Shown here: positions 12,501 to 27,500 of the stretch, piece after piece
Layout of the letters: each line of letters opens with the position of its first letter
How positions within the stretch are numbered: the stretch's first letter is position 1
Source: Watersipora subatra
Lineage: Eukaryota; Bryozoa; Gymnolaemata; Cheilostomatida; Watersiporidae
Assembly: GCF_963576615.1 (NCBI RefSeq)
Contig: NC_088709.1
Location: forward strand, 17,435,264-17,499,263
DNA: 64,000 nucleotides
Direction: 5' to 3'
The notes under the pieces: model-generated
Seen by the model: the letters and a program-made list of their open reading frames with translations, nothing else
What the model was told of the DNA's origin: nothing
Database searches by the model: none
Program-made: the position numbers and the translations under genes

Positions 12501-15500
12501 AATTGATATTGATAAACCGACTGCTCATATTTATATTCCACCCCTGAGCTGTCTTTCTAGCATACAGCACCATGAGCAATGGTATCGTAGGCACTTTTAA
12601 TTTAATGTGTTAATATTATAATATTAGCCTATTCCTTTTAAATTTAGTTTCTAATCCATCTCATATAATTCATTTTTATTAAGAATGTTGGTGTAAACAG
12701 TAACCAGCGAAGGCTGTATATTGATAGTTGTTGTACATGACGAAATATAATGGAATCAAAATATTTAGTTGAAGAAGTCATTGGCTTAGCTGATATATGT
12801 TCTGGTAATGTAAGAGCTCATTGTCTTCCTCCCCTCATCATTTATTCACTTTATTGTGTGTTAGTCAAGTAACATCCAATCATTTAGTTGACGTTTTACG
12901 CTTACATCTGTATAGACAGTCCTTGGTGAGCATTGTCATAGTGCAATTTACAAACCATCCAGTTGTGTTTATGTATTGCATGAATGGAATCTCGACGACT
13001 TCGCTTCTGGTTCTCAGAATCAACTCCAGTCTCTAGCTGAGTTATGCATCTTTAGGGAAGCTGTTCGATTGTTTTTTATTTACTTGGTGAAGTGTCTCGC
13101 GCTACATTAGCATATCTAAGGCATTAATCAACTATAAAAGTTGCCACGTGGACATTACCTGCCAGATTTGGCAAACAAGACTAGCTTTTTTGTGTGATCT
13201 GTTTGGTTCCTTATTTGCCTTACGTAATTTGAATTTATCTTATGTTAATCATAAGCCATATTGGTTTTACGCCCATATGTGTTTCCTGTGTTTTGTTTGA
13301 GCTTAAAAATAGTCACCTAGCGTGTGAATAACGCTTCTGGGAAAAAATGTAGGGTGGAAGGTAATTGGAGTATAGCGTATTGATGAGTTGTATCTGACAA
13401 TCTCTTTCTATTGTGTCAAATTACCCTGTTATACAGTTTTTGGTCTTACAACTCAAGAGCACGATGTTTTTCCGTCCCCGTCATTCTCCGCCATACATCA
13501 ACCAAAATTTCTTTCGAAATTTAAATTTGACAGTCGGTGTGATGAATACGTCGAAATTACAAAGATGCTGATACACTATTCACAGAAATTTTGATGAACC
13601 TGGAAACAGATAGGTAATAAAATTTTAGCCGACAAATTAATGTTTAGTTTAGTAAATGCATACTAGAACTTAGCCGCAAGTGTGTGTTTAGTAAGCTAAC
13701 TTATCTAAGTTAAATTAAAAGATATGTCTAAAGGCAAGAACTTCTTACTGCACACAGTACATTGTAATGCTACATTTTTTTGCAGATCACAACCACTAAA
13801 TACACTAAAGTTACTGTAGGTAATTATAGTTACTAATGACAACATACTATTTTGTAAATAAGTTTTAAGACTTACAGTTTTTAATACGTATATAAAATGT
13901 TAATGTTTTTACCAGGCGGTGTTTGCATTAGATAAACACTATGGGGTTCTACACCCCTCTATGCGACACTTTCGTCAGACGATGCCAACACTTGAATGAA
14001 TTAATGTCGCATGGCAGGGTGCACTGTAGTCCAATTATTTGGCTCTATATCCAAAATAATTCATAACATTCTTAAGTTTTTTACAACACTCTAGTTTTTA
14101 AATACTCAGATCTCTTTCACATAGTTTAGTTTAAAAAAAGTATTAGTGTTTCATACTTTCTTTTTAGTTTTAAAATCATAGATCTTGACGATGAACTTGC
14201 ACAAAATTTTAGTAGGTTTTATCCAAAAGTATCGGCATTTTTTATCTTAATTTTTTTTTTATGTGTGAGAGTATCTGACTGCCAGGATGTTTCAAGATTA
14301 AATCGAAAAATTTTATCGCAGGTAAAACACGCAAATAAAGCAAAAGTGCGATTATTAGAGATGTCCCGATTTTAAATTCACCAGCCGATTCAGATACCGA
14401 TCTGCTCAAATTACTTTCGTAATGCTAGTAAAAAAAAATTACACTGCATTATTTTTTCCCTTTGTTATCTTGCTTGTGATTGGCTGCAATAAATCCCATT
14501 GCTGTAATTGGGAAATACCACACTTTGTGATCACGTCCTGTCTAAAGCAAAAAAGTTCCTCAGCTGTGTTGATGTTGATCAGGCTATAGACATGAATTAA
14601 GTAATGTACCACACCCGAAATTTATTAGGTAAGAGTAAGGAACTTGCTGCTGAGGATCTTTATCAGTGTAGCAGGGTAAAATACTGTTTTCTGCTCAATA
14701 GTTGATCTGCAAAAAGTATCTGAAATTTCAGATTTTCTAAGAAAAGATCAATAGATACCGATTCAAATACTTGACGCCCATATCAGCACCGATTCCAATA
14801 CCAACATCGGGGCACCTCTAGCGATTATGATATCTATAGTTGCAAAGAGACTGATAGAATAGAGATGCGTAACGCTGCAACTTGAACACAATAACTGATA
14901 TCAACTACAGCAATGATAGCAACTAGTGACATCATTTCATCATTTCATTTGTGTGTGTTTTAATCATGATCAAGTTTTCATGTCGGATCACGTCAAACAT
15001 CAAAACAATCACATATAATTAAAAAAATATGGATACTTTCCAATAAAATCCACTAAAATCTTGTGTAAGTTCGTCTCTAACACCAATAGTGCGGGGGTAG
15101 TAGCAGTGCAAACTGGAAATTAGCTACACTTTTCGTAAAATTAAAACAGCAATTAATAGGAAAACGTTTTCAGATTAGTTCATTAAAATAATCAGTGTTT
15201 GGATAATATTAAGCAGTACTTCATTTTTTTTACTTATACAATCACTGAGTAGTAGTAGCAGTGAAAAAGGAACGAAACAACGCTTTCCATAAAAAATCAT
15301 GATGTGAAATATGTAGACTAATTTCTTTAAGGTCTATGAAGCTGTCTAGTAGTTTTGTGAGGAAGAAAGTTGTCATTACAGTATGTGGAAGTAAAAAGAG
15401 CACCGGATAATTAGGAGTAAATGTGAAAATTATAAAACACATAGATAAGAAAACTCAATTTAAAGTTCATGCAGCACAAGTTAGACTAGCTCTGTACCTT

Positions 15501-18500
15501 TATCACTACCGCTACTTACATATAAGTTTTCAAGTGATTGTTATGTGTGATGAAAAGAAATGCATGTAACCGCTGCTGTTATTACAGCAATGGACACTAC
15601 TCTCTCCCCACTTGTTCAATCTCGACGGCGGGCTAAGAAGCCGTTAATCTCGAGTGCTTCGGAGACCTCCATAGCATCTACCAAAACTTCTAAAGTTCAG
15701 GTTAGCTATTGTTATCTTATTAATCTGTTTTTAATAGCATATATTTGGGTTGTGGCATCTAAACAATGAATTGAAATTTTTACAGGGAGACAATTTAATG
15801 AAGAATGTAATACAGTAAATTATTGTTTGGTGGTAGTCTGTAGTTTGATCAGTTAGTGTGTGTTTAGTCAAGCAGAAGTGAGCGTGTTTGGTTGCTGAAT
15901 TTATTACACCTGTTCTATCCATAGCTCTAAGCTTGTCAAACAATTTGGAGTTGTGCTACTCCATAACAGTGATCATAGTGTCTTGTCTTTATGCTAAACA
16001 CAAGTCCTTTGCACAAGTACTTGAGTTCGTTAAGCAAAAGTATTTCGTTAGTTGTAAGAGAACAGTCTGTGTGCCTCAAACATTCACTACTTTTGAATAT
16101 ATAAGTAGGTAAATATGACAAGGTTCTCTCACCAGGAGGTTGAACACTTACGCTGTTTTATAGCAGCTTCCATTCGTCTTTTAATGCCAAGTTAAGTGAT
16201 ATCTAAGAAACTGCTCCAACTAGAACACTATACATTTAGTGTTTACTTCTGTTAAACCGTGACTCAGCTGAAAACATCTGTATTGTTTTTAATGCCAAGT
16301 TAGGAGATATTTAAACCATAACTGCCACATACAACTTTTATCGTATTTTCTAGGTAAATTAGACACACTGATTCCGATTTTGTACTCAAAATAAAGATTG
16401 GTCCACTAACTTTCAGAGTAATGAAGGCTTTTTACAGTGTTTTAATATTGGTCTCGAAAACAGCACAATCGGCACATCAAGCTAAGCTCATAAATATGTG
16501 ACGTACACTTGCTTTTTAGGAATGGAAATTGGGGATGTTTAGTCCGATTTAGAATGATAAAGATGGCTGTCTTAAAACCCATTATCATCTAAATTCAGCC
16601 TTAAAAATAATCTTAGTCTTTTCTGAAAGATAGATAAGCTATTTAACATTGCATATTTAAAAATGAGCTCATAAAAGCGCGATTACAACGCTAGCTTGTA
16701 ATAATATCACGTTTTTTTGAGCTCATTTTTCTTAGCGTTCAGCCTATTAAACATCCTGTAACAAGCTATGAGCAATTTTAAATATTTTATCTACCTTCAT
16801 AAAAGACAGATTATTTTGAAGGCCGAATTTAGATAGTAATGGGTTTTAAGACACCCATCTCTATCATTCTAAATCGAGCTAAACATCTCTAACTTCCGTT
16901 CCTAAAAAGCTAGGCTACGTCAAATATTTATGGGCGTAGCTTGTTGTGCCGATTGTGTTGTTTTCGAAATGGATATTGAAACGCTTTAAAAATTCCTTCA
17001 TGACTTTGAAAGTTAGTGGACCAATCTTTATTTTGGGTACAAAATCGGAATCAGAGTGTCTGGTGTATCTAGCAATAACGATAAAAGTTGTACATGGCAG
17101 TTATGGTTTGAATATCTCCTAACTTGGCACACCCCCCCCCCCCTCCTGACCAATGATAGGTTGGTCAATAGACAGCAAAAATAGGTTTTTCACATCGGTT
17201 CAAAAAGGAGTCATTGAAGCCAAAGCTAAACAGGGTCAGACGTGTACTATTTGATTTGCTGAGGCACAGTCAACCTCAAATTTGATTAGACAATAAATTG
17301 CTACCAAATACAATTTTTACTTAATTTTCTGCTCATGATTTTTAGTAATGCTGTATACTCACATTTGATATCACAGTGTAAAAAATAATAATGTAATAAT
17401 AATGGAAAATATAATGTTGCTATGATAGATTGAGAAATAGGAGCTATGTTATTTACTTGAAGTGGCATCCCTTTCCATTCAAGTGTGATTAGGTGGCTTG
17501 TTATTGGCTATCTGCATGTACCTGTATATTTTACTACGTACATGTATTTATTTGGGCATTTATTTATCCATCTTTCTACATTTATTGATATATCTGTATG
17601 TATACATATATTAGCTGAATGCCCGGCGTTGCCCGGGTAATAAAAGTCTTTGCACAGAAAATTTGTATTCAACAAATAACAACAGTTACCATTCTAACTT
17701 TCAAACTTGATATCAGGAGAAAAATATTCTATGCAAGTCAAATAAATTAAGAAACAAAGTAAAACAACTATAAAAGTGTTTAACTGTTTAGCGGCGTTGC
17801 CCACATGTTAAAAATCAGCTATCGTTGGCAAATATTGTTGTATGTAAAATACTAATAAGTTATCTGTCCAAAGACTTTCTTTTATTACCCAGGCAACACC
17901 GGGTAGTACAGCTAGCATATATATATATATATGTATATATAATATGCTAGCTATATTATATATGCTAGCATATATATATACATATATGTCTTTTGACTTG
18001 TCTGTCTGTCCGTGTCTGTTTATTTATAGTTATTTTTTAAATCGAGTGACATTGTTCTGCTAACTTTACTCGCATTGATTCATATATGATATGTAGATAT
18101 ACTCTTCAGGGAACTGGCTATCTTTAATTTTAATTAGTTGAATTAGTTGCACCTAATTACCTGAGCTTGACATTGTAGCCCTTGTCATAACACAAATCAA
18201 TGCTGATTGACTGCACTGAAGCTCAAGCTATCCATGAACACCTCTTTCACTACTGACCTGCCGGTTTACGTGGTTGTTCATTGCATCATCTTACACCTTA
18301 TGCCATCTTACACCTGGCATCGTTGTTAATAGTTCTTGGTTTTAGCTATTTTTCTTACAATGGGTCACTTAGTCGATACATTGATGGGCTGATGGAATTG
18401 CTATTCTTAGAGCAAGCATATGGTTTCTGCAGTGACTTTTCATGTTATGTAAGAGCAACCAAGTACCATAAAACCTGTATTTGAATGCCACCTTTATATG

Positions 18501-21500
18501 AAGGCCACCTCTATTTGAATACCACTTTGGGAAAAGGGTTGAAAATTAGAGCGCCACCCTTTAATTGAACACCACTTCTATTTGAATACCACTTCTATTT
18601 GACCTCCACTATTTGACATTCTTTGATCTTTACTAACCCATAATAGCAAGTGATTAGTAGGAAAGTGTCCACAAAAATGTGCTAATAATGACTCTGATTA
18701 CATTAACAACAATTCGTTCCTTGTTTCTGTTTATATCAAAGTTCGTTTTCCAACGCAAAGTCTTTAGGTTTTTTTGTTAAATACTTTGATTGCAAGACCA
18801 TGGAAATAGTTAGTGACTGAATCAGGCTAATAGTAGTTCCTTGTTTAACGCGGTCTTGATACTTCAATGTATGTGAAAACCTGTTTAGTAATTACGATGC
18901 TTTGGATGACTGTGCTAAGTACGCATCCGGCTAAAACTTATCATTATTTTCGCGAAAGGTTTTTTTCAGATAGCAACACGTAAAAGTTTTGCTCTGCTAA
19001 AAAATTTGTTTGAACACTAATATCGACCAGTTTAGCAGTGCAGAAGAAGAGTTCAGGTCAGCAGATGCTGTGGAAGGTATTGAAAAGCCAGAAGGTGATG
19101 AAATGTTTTCACATGAAAGCAACAATCAGAAAGCAACTTGCCGAGTTATAGCATGCAGAATATAGCTATCCAAGCAAACAATGCAAATATTTTTGTTTCT
19201 AAAATGTTAATTTTTGTTTTTGCGTGTATTATAATTATGGTTTGTTCATGTCACTTGTTCTTGAATATACCGTAAAACCTCTAATTGAACGCCACCTCTA
19301 TTTGAACGCCACCTCTATTTGAACGCCGCCTCTATTTGACCCCTACTATAAGAGAAGGGTTGAAAAATAAAGCGCCACTCTCTATTTGATCGCCACCTCC
19401 ATTTGACCGCCACTTTGATTATCTTTGATCTTTATGAACCCATGTCAAGTGATCAGTAGAACAGTGTCCACAAAATCATATTACTAATGACTCGTTTACA
19501 TTAATAACAATCAATTCTCTCGTTGTCCAACTCAAAAGTTATTCACTTTTTTTCGTTAAAACTCTGAAAGTAACACCATAGAAATGATCAATAACAGTCT
19601 CGGGTAATAGTGGTTCCTTGTTTTACGCAGTCTTGATACTTTGAAGTAGTCTACATATATATAAAAAAAAACGTTTTTAATTTACAATGGTAAATGAACT
19701 TTGAAAGCAGCACCATAGAAATAACCAATAAATCGCCCAGACTAATAGTAGTTCCTCGTTTAATGCGATCCTAATACTTCGACATACATATATAAAAAAC
19801 GGTTTGCAAGCTTTGGGCCAATAGTTACGTTTAGCGAGCAAAACTTTTACGTGTTGCATCTTGTGCTAATTGCAACGCATGAACGTTTTGCTCTGCCAAA
19901 AAATTGTTTAGACGCTAATATCGACTAGTGCAGCAGTGCAGAAGAAGAGTTGAGGTCAGAAGACATTGTGGAAAGTATTGGACAACTAAAAGATGTTCAT
20001 TGCATTGAAAGCAACAATCAGAACGCAGTTATCCGAGCAAACGATGGAAATATCTCTGTTCTAAAAACGATAATTTTTGTTTCTGCATCTAATATAAGTC
20101 TGCCCTCTGCTGCTAAAACAACTTATCTCCCTTAAAAATAGTTTTTCGCTATGCAGCTGGTCAATTTTGCTCTAATTACTTAGTTTGAGCAAAATTCTAT
20201 TATATAATTCCTTTAATGATCATGTAATTTATGTCACTTTTTCATGAATATACATTTGTAGCATTTGGTAGATTATCATTATATAAATTTGCAAATTTAT
20301 AGCATATTATTCGAATGCATCATTGTGGTAATCTGATCATACAATTGATCGACGCTCGTAACTCCTCTTCTATTGCACGTAAAAAGCTAGTTTTGGCTGC
20401 AAACTGTAGCAAACATATCAATAAGTGCAATGGGCTTTTTGTAACATTGGTAAATATACAATAAAAATATGTCTTCAAACTTAGAATGAATTGAAAATCG
20501 AAAGTGCCAACAAATTGTAAAGAAGGACACAGGCTATAATATTAACGCAGGTCAATTGCAAGCAATAGATATCAACTGGTAAAGAAATTTTTCGGTTTCT
20601 CAACGCATATTTAATAAGAGATCTTTGGCAAGTTAAGGTAAGTTAGCAGATTTATTGCATCCAAAAAGTTTATCGCTCCACCAGAAAAAGAGGCCAAAAA
20701 TACGTAACATTCGCTTGGCCCGTAATAGGGCTAAATTTATCTTCCAAAAATTCTGACAAGCCATTTGAAAAATACACCGCCAGTCTCTATTTGAACGCCG
20801 CCTCCAATTGACCGCTACTATGGAGGAAGTGTTGAAAAATACAGCGCCATGGCATTCAATTCGAGGTTTTACTTTTTTTAGCATTTGATAGATTATTATT
20901 AATATAAAACTTCTAACTTTCTAGATTTATAGCATATTATTTAATAGCATCGCTGCGGTAATCTGAACTTGGCTTACAATGGATCGACGCTCGTAACTCC
21001 TGTTCTATTGCACAAAAAAGCTAGTTTTTGCAGCAATACTTGCATCATTTGATCGGCCTGTTGCTTTTGTTTGGAACGATTTTATCTTCTGTTCAATACC
21101 TTCCAAAGTGTCTGCCGGCCTCGAATATTTTGCCGCACTAGTTTTGCTGCGCTGCTGAACTAGTCAATATTAGTGTCTAAACAATTTTTTTAGCAGAGCA
21201 AAATTTTCATGCTTTGCTATTTGACAAGCTTTTCACAAGAATGATGATAAACTTTCAGCTTATGCGCACTGCACAAGTTATAGTCTGAGACAACTTACGA
21301 ACAAATTTGATTAATGAACGACCATCCGAAACTCATCTCATTCTTAAGTTTGGGAGCGTCTGTACAGTGAAAAAATAGTCTCGATACAAGATTTTTGAAA
21401 ACCGATCTACCATTACCAATATTTTATACTGCTTCCGTTCAAATGACAAATAATATAGAGTTCCATCACAATGGAATGCTCTCTCAATAGTTTTACATGA

Positions 21501-24500
21501 AATTTCAACCTTTGGTAGTTTTAGAAGAGATTTCAAGAGCCTTGTTAAACTATAATTTTAATTTAAGTTAAAGTTTAACATTAACTTGTTAAACTTAAAC
21601 TAATCAAAATCAGTCTACTTTTGTAGTTTTGATGACATGGTGAATGTTGTCTTCATTGTTGAATTATGCCAACTTCTGTTGGCCCAGTTCCTTGATTAGT
21701 CGCAGTGCTACTGTGCATGCGGGTCTCATCATACTTTGTTATGTAAGAATTATGATTTTCTTTCATTTAATCAATATTGCAATTATATTTATCTTTTGTT
21801 TTATGATATATTTTTACTAATTGATGAAATATAACACACACAAATATTTGTGGATGAATTTTTATCGCACCAACCTTTCCCAGGAACATACTGTTAAGTA
21901 AGTTAGGTCTAGTGCATGATGCTGCTGTCTAACAGTACGAGCAATAATATATCATTATTGCAATAGCTTGACATTCTGGAAAGTTTAATATTACTTAGAT
22001 TTTGTGCTAAAATGTTTGAAATATTGGAAATGAAATCATACAAATTCTCGCATTAGCTGATCTAGAAAAATGAAAACAGTCAGACTTTACTAATTTTTTT
22101 GCCATAGGAATTTTGTGTAGGCATCAGCTGAGCTGCTCAGTTTGCTGCATTTAAAACAGCGTCGTGTTAAGGGCGGATTGAGTGCAAGGCAAACCTGGAA
22201 ATTGGTTTTAGCATAAATTAAAATATGTAAAAGTTATTACTCCCGCATATATAGCTTCCGCAGTGCTCATATTGCATCTTCATCTTACAGTCTCACCTGT
22301 CACCAATGACCACCATCATCCATCACCGTACATTATTTATTGTCTGTCTCGTTAGTGTCTAGTTTCACTTTGCTGTAAATTTCTCCAAATTAAGTAAACC
22401 GCAGTCCTTCCAGTGTACAAGCAAGAGCAACGCACTCGTTCATAAAAAATATTTTCATTTAGAAAGTTGCCGGTTTTAAGCGTGTCATTGCTAATTACAA
22501 GTTGTATTTGAAGCATCAGATTATGTCAATGAGTTTGTAGTTGAATGAGTTGTGTCCTCTTGCTGTCTTTGCATCAGTGTGTATCGCTCTTGAGGTCCGA
22601 GTTGCTCATCGATTGCCTTTTTTGTATGCATTGTTTTTCATCTTTACAAAATATGACCTTTGATAACCTCTAATGACCTTTTTTTCACACAAGAAGCAAA
22701 AGTATCCAAATTATACACTTTTTTCTCGCCCTTCATGTTGTCTCCCCATGTATCTTTTGGTCTTTTTCACATGTTCTGTTTATCTCTTATTCACATCGCT
22801 CAATTACCTTGTTTCATTTGTATATTGACATACTTATTGTTTCTTTAACATGATAAAACATGTTTGATCTTTCGCATGCCTATTTTGTTACCGTATTTCA
22901 AGCAGTTGTTCTAAAATTGATTCATATTCATACAGAAATTTTCTAATGACGAGAAAAACACGAACAAGGTTGCTAAGAATTCAACGACCTCTCCGAGGGG
23001 TTTGATAAAAGCACCAATCATTAAGGAGTTTGGCAGGCCAACACGCAACACTCAGGTAAGCACTCTTGTGATACTCTTTCTGTTGTCGGCTTTCAGCTTG
23101 TTCTGGCAAACTAACAGCCCTCTCCTTTGATCTCAGAGTGTTGCAGAATGAAGGAGCAATATGTTGTGCATTACCCTTAGTAAGTAGGGGAAATCTGTCG
23201 GCAAAGTATGATTTATGGGGCTCGGTAAATGACGCCGTTTACAGAGTCGTATAGACTCTCACAGACGCTGGCTTATGGTGATGTAAATATCATCCAGAGC
23301 AAGTCGTGCAGTTGAATAACTAGTGTCTAGCATACTCTTTAGGGTGATCTCGGCAACGGTGATGCAGGGTGGAAGCCATTGCAACGACTTTAGAAACAAA
23401 TGTTACTGCGTCATTTCACTGTTGTATCCATGACTTCATCCACTCTAGCTTTCTAAATAAGACTAGCTCGCTGCAAACAATGGCGATGTCAGAGCTTCCC
23501 GACTATGAGTGCTCACACTCCTAAGAGGTGCGAGCTGTTGGTCGCGGTGGCGCAAGAATTAATCGTGAATACTGGTTATCTAACTCTCGAAAAACATTAA
23601 GAATTCTGTGCTACGAATGCATATGCTACAACTTAGCTGTATGAATCCAGTTTCTCATCTCCTACATAGCTAAAATAAATATTGTTAAATAAATATTGTT
23701 AAATAAATAATAAAATAATAATTTATAAAAATAATAAATATTGCATCGATCCTAAAAATGATCTGCCCATTTCACTCGTATGTAACCACGTTTAAATCAG
23801 ATTATAAAGAAAAAATTGTAGGAAAAAATTTATCAACCATAAAGCGAGTTGTCTTTTATATGTTGTTGCTGTATGAAAACGTTAGGCTCTTTCTAGAATG
23901 ACCTTCCAATAACATATTGCTTTTATATTCTAAGTATGTGTGTTTTTCATTGTTTTGAGTCTTGTTTCATTTAATCGAGAGATGTGAGGTTGCCCTCGTC
24001 ACTCGTAGGAGGTTCAGCGATGAAAACGAATAGGCAGCGCCTCACTATGTGATCAAGATGTGGATTGTAGTCCGACTTTTGGATTTTTTAGTCAATTACT
24101 ATTACTGATTCCATCCTGGCTTATGGTGTTGTGGTAATGTCAGCATCTCAACAAGCTACTAGTATTTAGTGCTGGGACTTTACAGTAGTATATATCACTT
24201 TGTTATGAAAGCTGTTCTATGGTTAAAGTAATATGAATAACTACTGATGTATATTCCAGTCATTCACATCAGAGTGAAACTGAGATACAGCCACAACGTG
24301 CAGTTGAACTTCTATGTATTAGTGCCTTGGCGTACAAATTGTCCAGCATGTAATACAGTATTGCAATAATAATACATAGTAATAATAACACGTAATACAA
24401 TATTTACAATTTGCAGCCAAAACTGCCTTTTCGTGTGCAATAGAAGAGAAGTTATGACCGTCGATCCATCGTCACCTTTATATAACCGCAATGACGCTAT

Positions 24501-27500
24501 CAAATAATATGCTATAAATTTGCAAATTTATAAGTTATATAATGATAATCCATCCAATGCTACAAATATACATATATTCAAGAACAAGTGACATAAACAA
24601 ACCACACTTAGCCTATAAGTTATAATACATGCAGAAACGAAAATTAACATATTTGAAACAAAAATATTTGCCAGTTGCGTTCTGATTGTTGTTTTCTGTT
24701 TGGAGCGATTTCATCTTCTGGCTGTTCAATACCTTACACAATGTCTTATGACGTCAACTTTTCTTCTGCACTGCTAGACTAGTCAATATTAGTGTTTAAA
24801 CCATTTTTCTGGGCAAGCGAATCTTTTACGAGTTGCGTCTTGCACAAATAGTAATAAACTTTTAGCGACATCACGAAGCACAACTTGTAGCCTGAAACTA
24901 GCTCATATACCATCATAAATGTAAACTGTTTTTCGCATACGTCGAAGTATCATGATCGCGTTGAAAAAGAAACTACTATTAGCCTAATACAGTTATTAAT
25001 TATTTCTATTGTGTTGCTTTCAAAGTTTAACGAAAAAACTGAAAAGCTTTGAAGTTGGATCACATAATTGTATGATTTAGTACGATTTTGTGGACACTTG
25101 TACTGCTCACTTGTTATTATGGGCTCGTAACGATCAAAGATAGACAAAGAGGCGGTCAAATGGAGGTAGAGTTCAATTAAAGGGTGGCGTTCAATTAGAG
25201 TATTACAGCAGTTACAGAGCAGTTACAGTATTTGACTTTACATATGAAGTTTTTTCCAGCACAAAGCTGAAAGTTTTTTCAAATGTGAACAATGATGCAA
25301 AAAGAAGAAAGTTTGAAGTGGGTATGTAGAGGTTGAAGTGTACACGTAGAGGCTATGGATATGAAGTGTACACGTAGAGGCTATGGATATGAAGTGTACA
25401 CGTAGAGGCTATGGATATGAAGTGTACACGTAGAGGCTATGGATATGAAGTGTACACGTAGAGGCTATGGATATGAAGTGTACACGTAGAGGCTATGGAT
25501 ATGAAGTGTACACGTAGAGGCTATGGATATGAAGTGTACACGTAGAGGCTATGGATATGAAGCGTACACGTAGAGGCTATGGATATGAAGCGTACACGTA
25601 GAGGTTGAAGATGATAATAAAATATAATAACTATGGTTTAAAGATTAGCTGGTCTCAAGTCGAGCCGCTTTGTGTACATCCTCACATTTACCTGCGCATC
25701 GCGTATTCACCAAGACTACGCATCTGTTAGCTATGCGTCTTAATTGAAGTGACAATGACAATCTCTTTTCATTGATTCTTATCTTGTTGATTTAGTTGTT
25801 TGCCTTTCTCCTATATAGCGTTTTTGTTTTTTATTGCGTTATATGTGCATCATTTATTAGAAATATAGGCTTTGGGCTGTAGAACGAATTAATGTATTTT
25901 TATGACAATATGATCCAACATATGAAGTAGCTCCTGCAAGGAATTATATTTGTATGTAGAAGCTCAACTACAGTCCATGTGGCACTGTTTGCTGTTACTG
26001 CTCATTCCTTTCTATCTATAGACATGTCAGAATTTCGTGCAATATATGTAGCTAAGTCCTATAGAACTAATGTGTGGGGGGAATTCAATCTTCTTTGCTC
26101 TGGTGAATCTCTGTACAAACCCCTACCAAGTCAGCTTTCCGACTTTCAATTTAGCCTGACTTATTTATATCCATCAGATTGGTGAAAAGCTGGTCTTCAC
26201 TCACACCTCACTCTCTAAGGAACAGAAAAAGTGTGTCGAAAACTGTGCCAAAATTCTTGACGCGGATGTTGTACCCAATTACTCGTCTGCGGGTGGGTGG
26301 AGTTCGTCTTCCTTCATTATTTGCTCACATATTTGTCCTTCTCAGTCCTGTCTAGTAATAATTGACTATTGTCGTGATGAAATGGCATGCCCTTCTACGC
26401 ATGTCCTTCTACGCATGCCATGTAAGATGAGAATTTCTCTGGCACGCTCACGGTACCAGCCAGCCATCTGGCACATGTCGGAGTGTATGTACCTACTGTA
26501 TGTAGAAAAAAAAGTTGATGCCTATCAATGATCTTTTGTTGAGAAGATAGTTTTGTTGGCCACATATATTTTTATTTATAATCATGTTCAGAATGCTGAA
26601 AGAAAAAATGCTAAAATGATTCTAATTTTCCGCGAAGGAAAACAATCTATTGTACATTGTCTAGTCTTCGCGTTAAGAGTAGCTCTATATCATTTACTTG
26701 GTTCATTTAAAATTTACCAGTGGCCCATGCTTTGTTTATTTTTCTAACCAGTTCCTTCTAGTTGGCCTCAAGTATTGTTTGAACAATGGTGGAAACTTCA
26801 TATTCACAGAATTTAAGCCAACCATTGAGCAAAGAAGGCGTTAATTAAGAAAGGTTAGTTAGTTAAGAAAGGTGTAGAAGTTGCTACTCTGTAAAGCATT
26901 AGAGCTGTTGCTAGAGCTTTATGATTTATTCTGTGAAAACCTGTAAATTTTTGCTGATATTTTTTGTATATTTCAACTTGAAAAGAAACTGTCCTGTGTT
27001 TTTGATAGTTTAAATCATTTATTTCATGAATAGCCAGAGAATGAGTTTATTATAAGACTAGAAGGCCTGTGTGTTTAGTTTCAGTATCACTCAGTCTAAA
27101 GATCGTCAGACGTGAGATAAATCACCATTACAAGATTATAACGTTTATAGGATTGGTGATATCTCTTCAAATAATGGCGATTTTCAAGTCATCTACCTTA
27201 AAAATCGGCCCAAAACAATTAAATCGCCTCATCGTGAAGTATTGGCTGTTGGTAGTCGCTTTATGATCTAGTTGACCTCAACCAGCAGCGTTTGTTTATT
27301 CAACTTTATGTTAAATCTACAAGACTAGCCTTTCTGTTACATCAGATAAACTCATGGACATCAAGTAAAAGCAATCAGCAAGCATACTTTTCATGTTGCA
27401 AACTGACACACCCACAACCTCTTAATGTAGCACCTGCCTTGCTGTGTCAAGTTCTGTATCTATATTTGGAAACTGTCAAAACTTCTTAAATCTGCACCTG

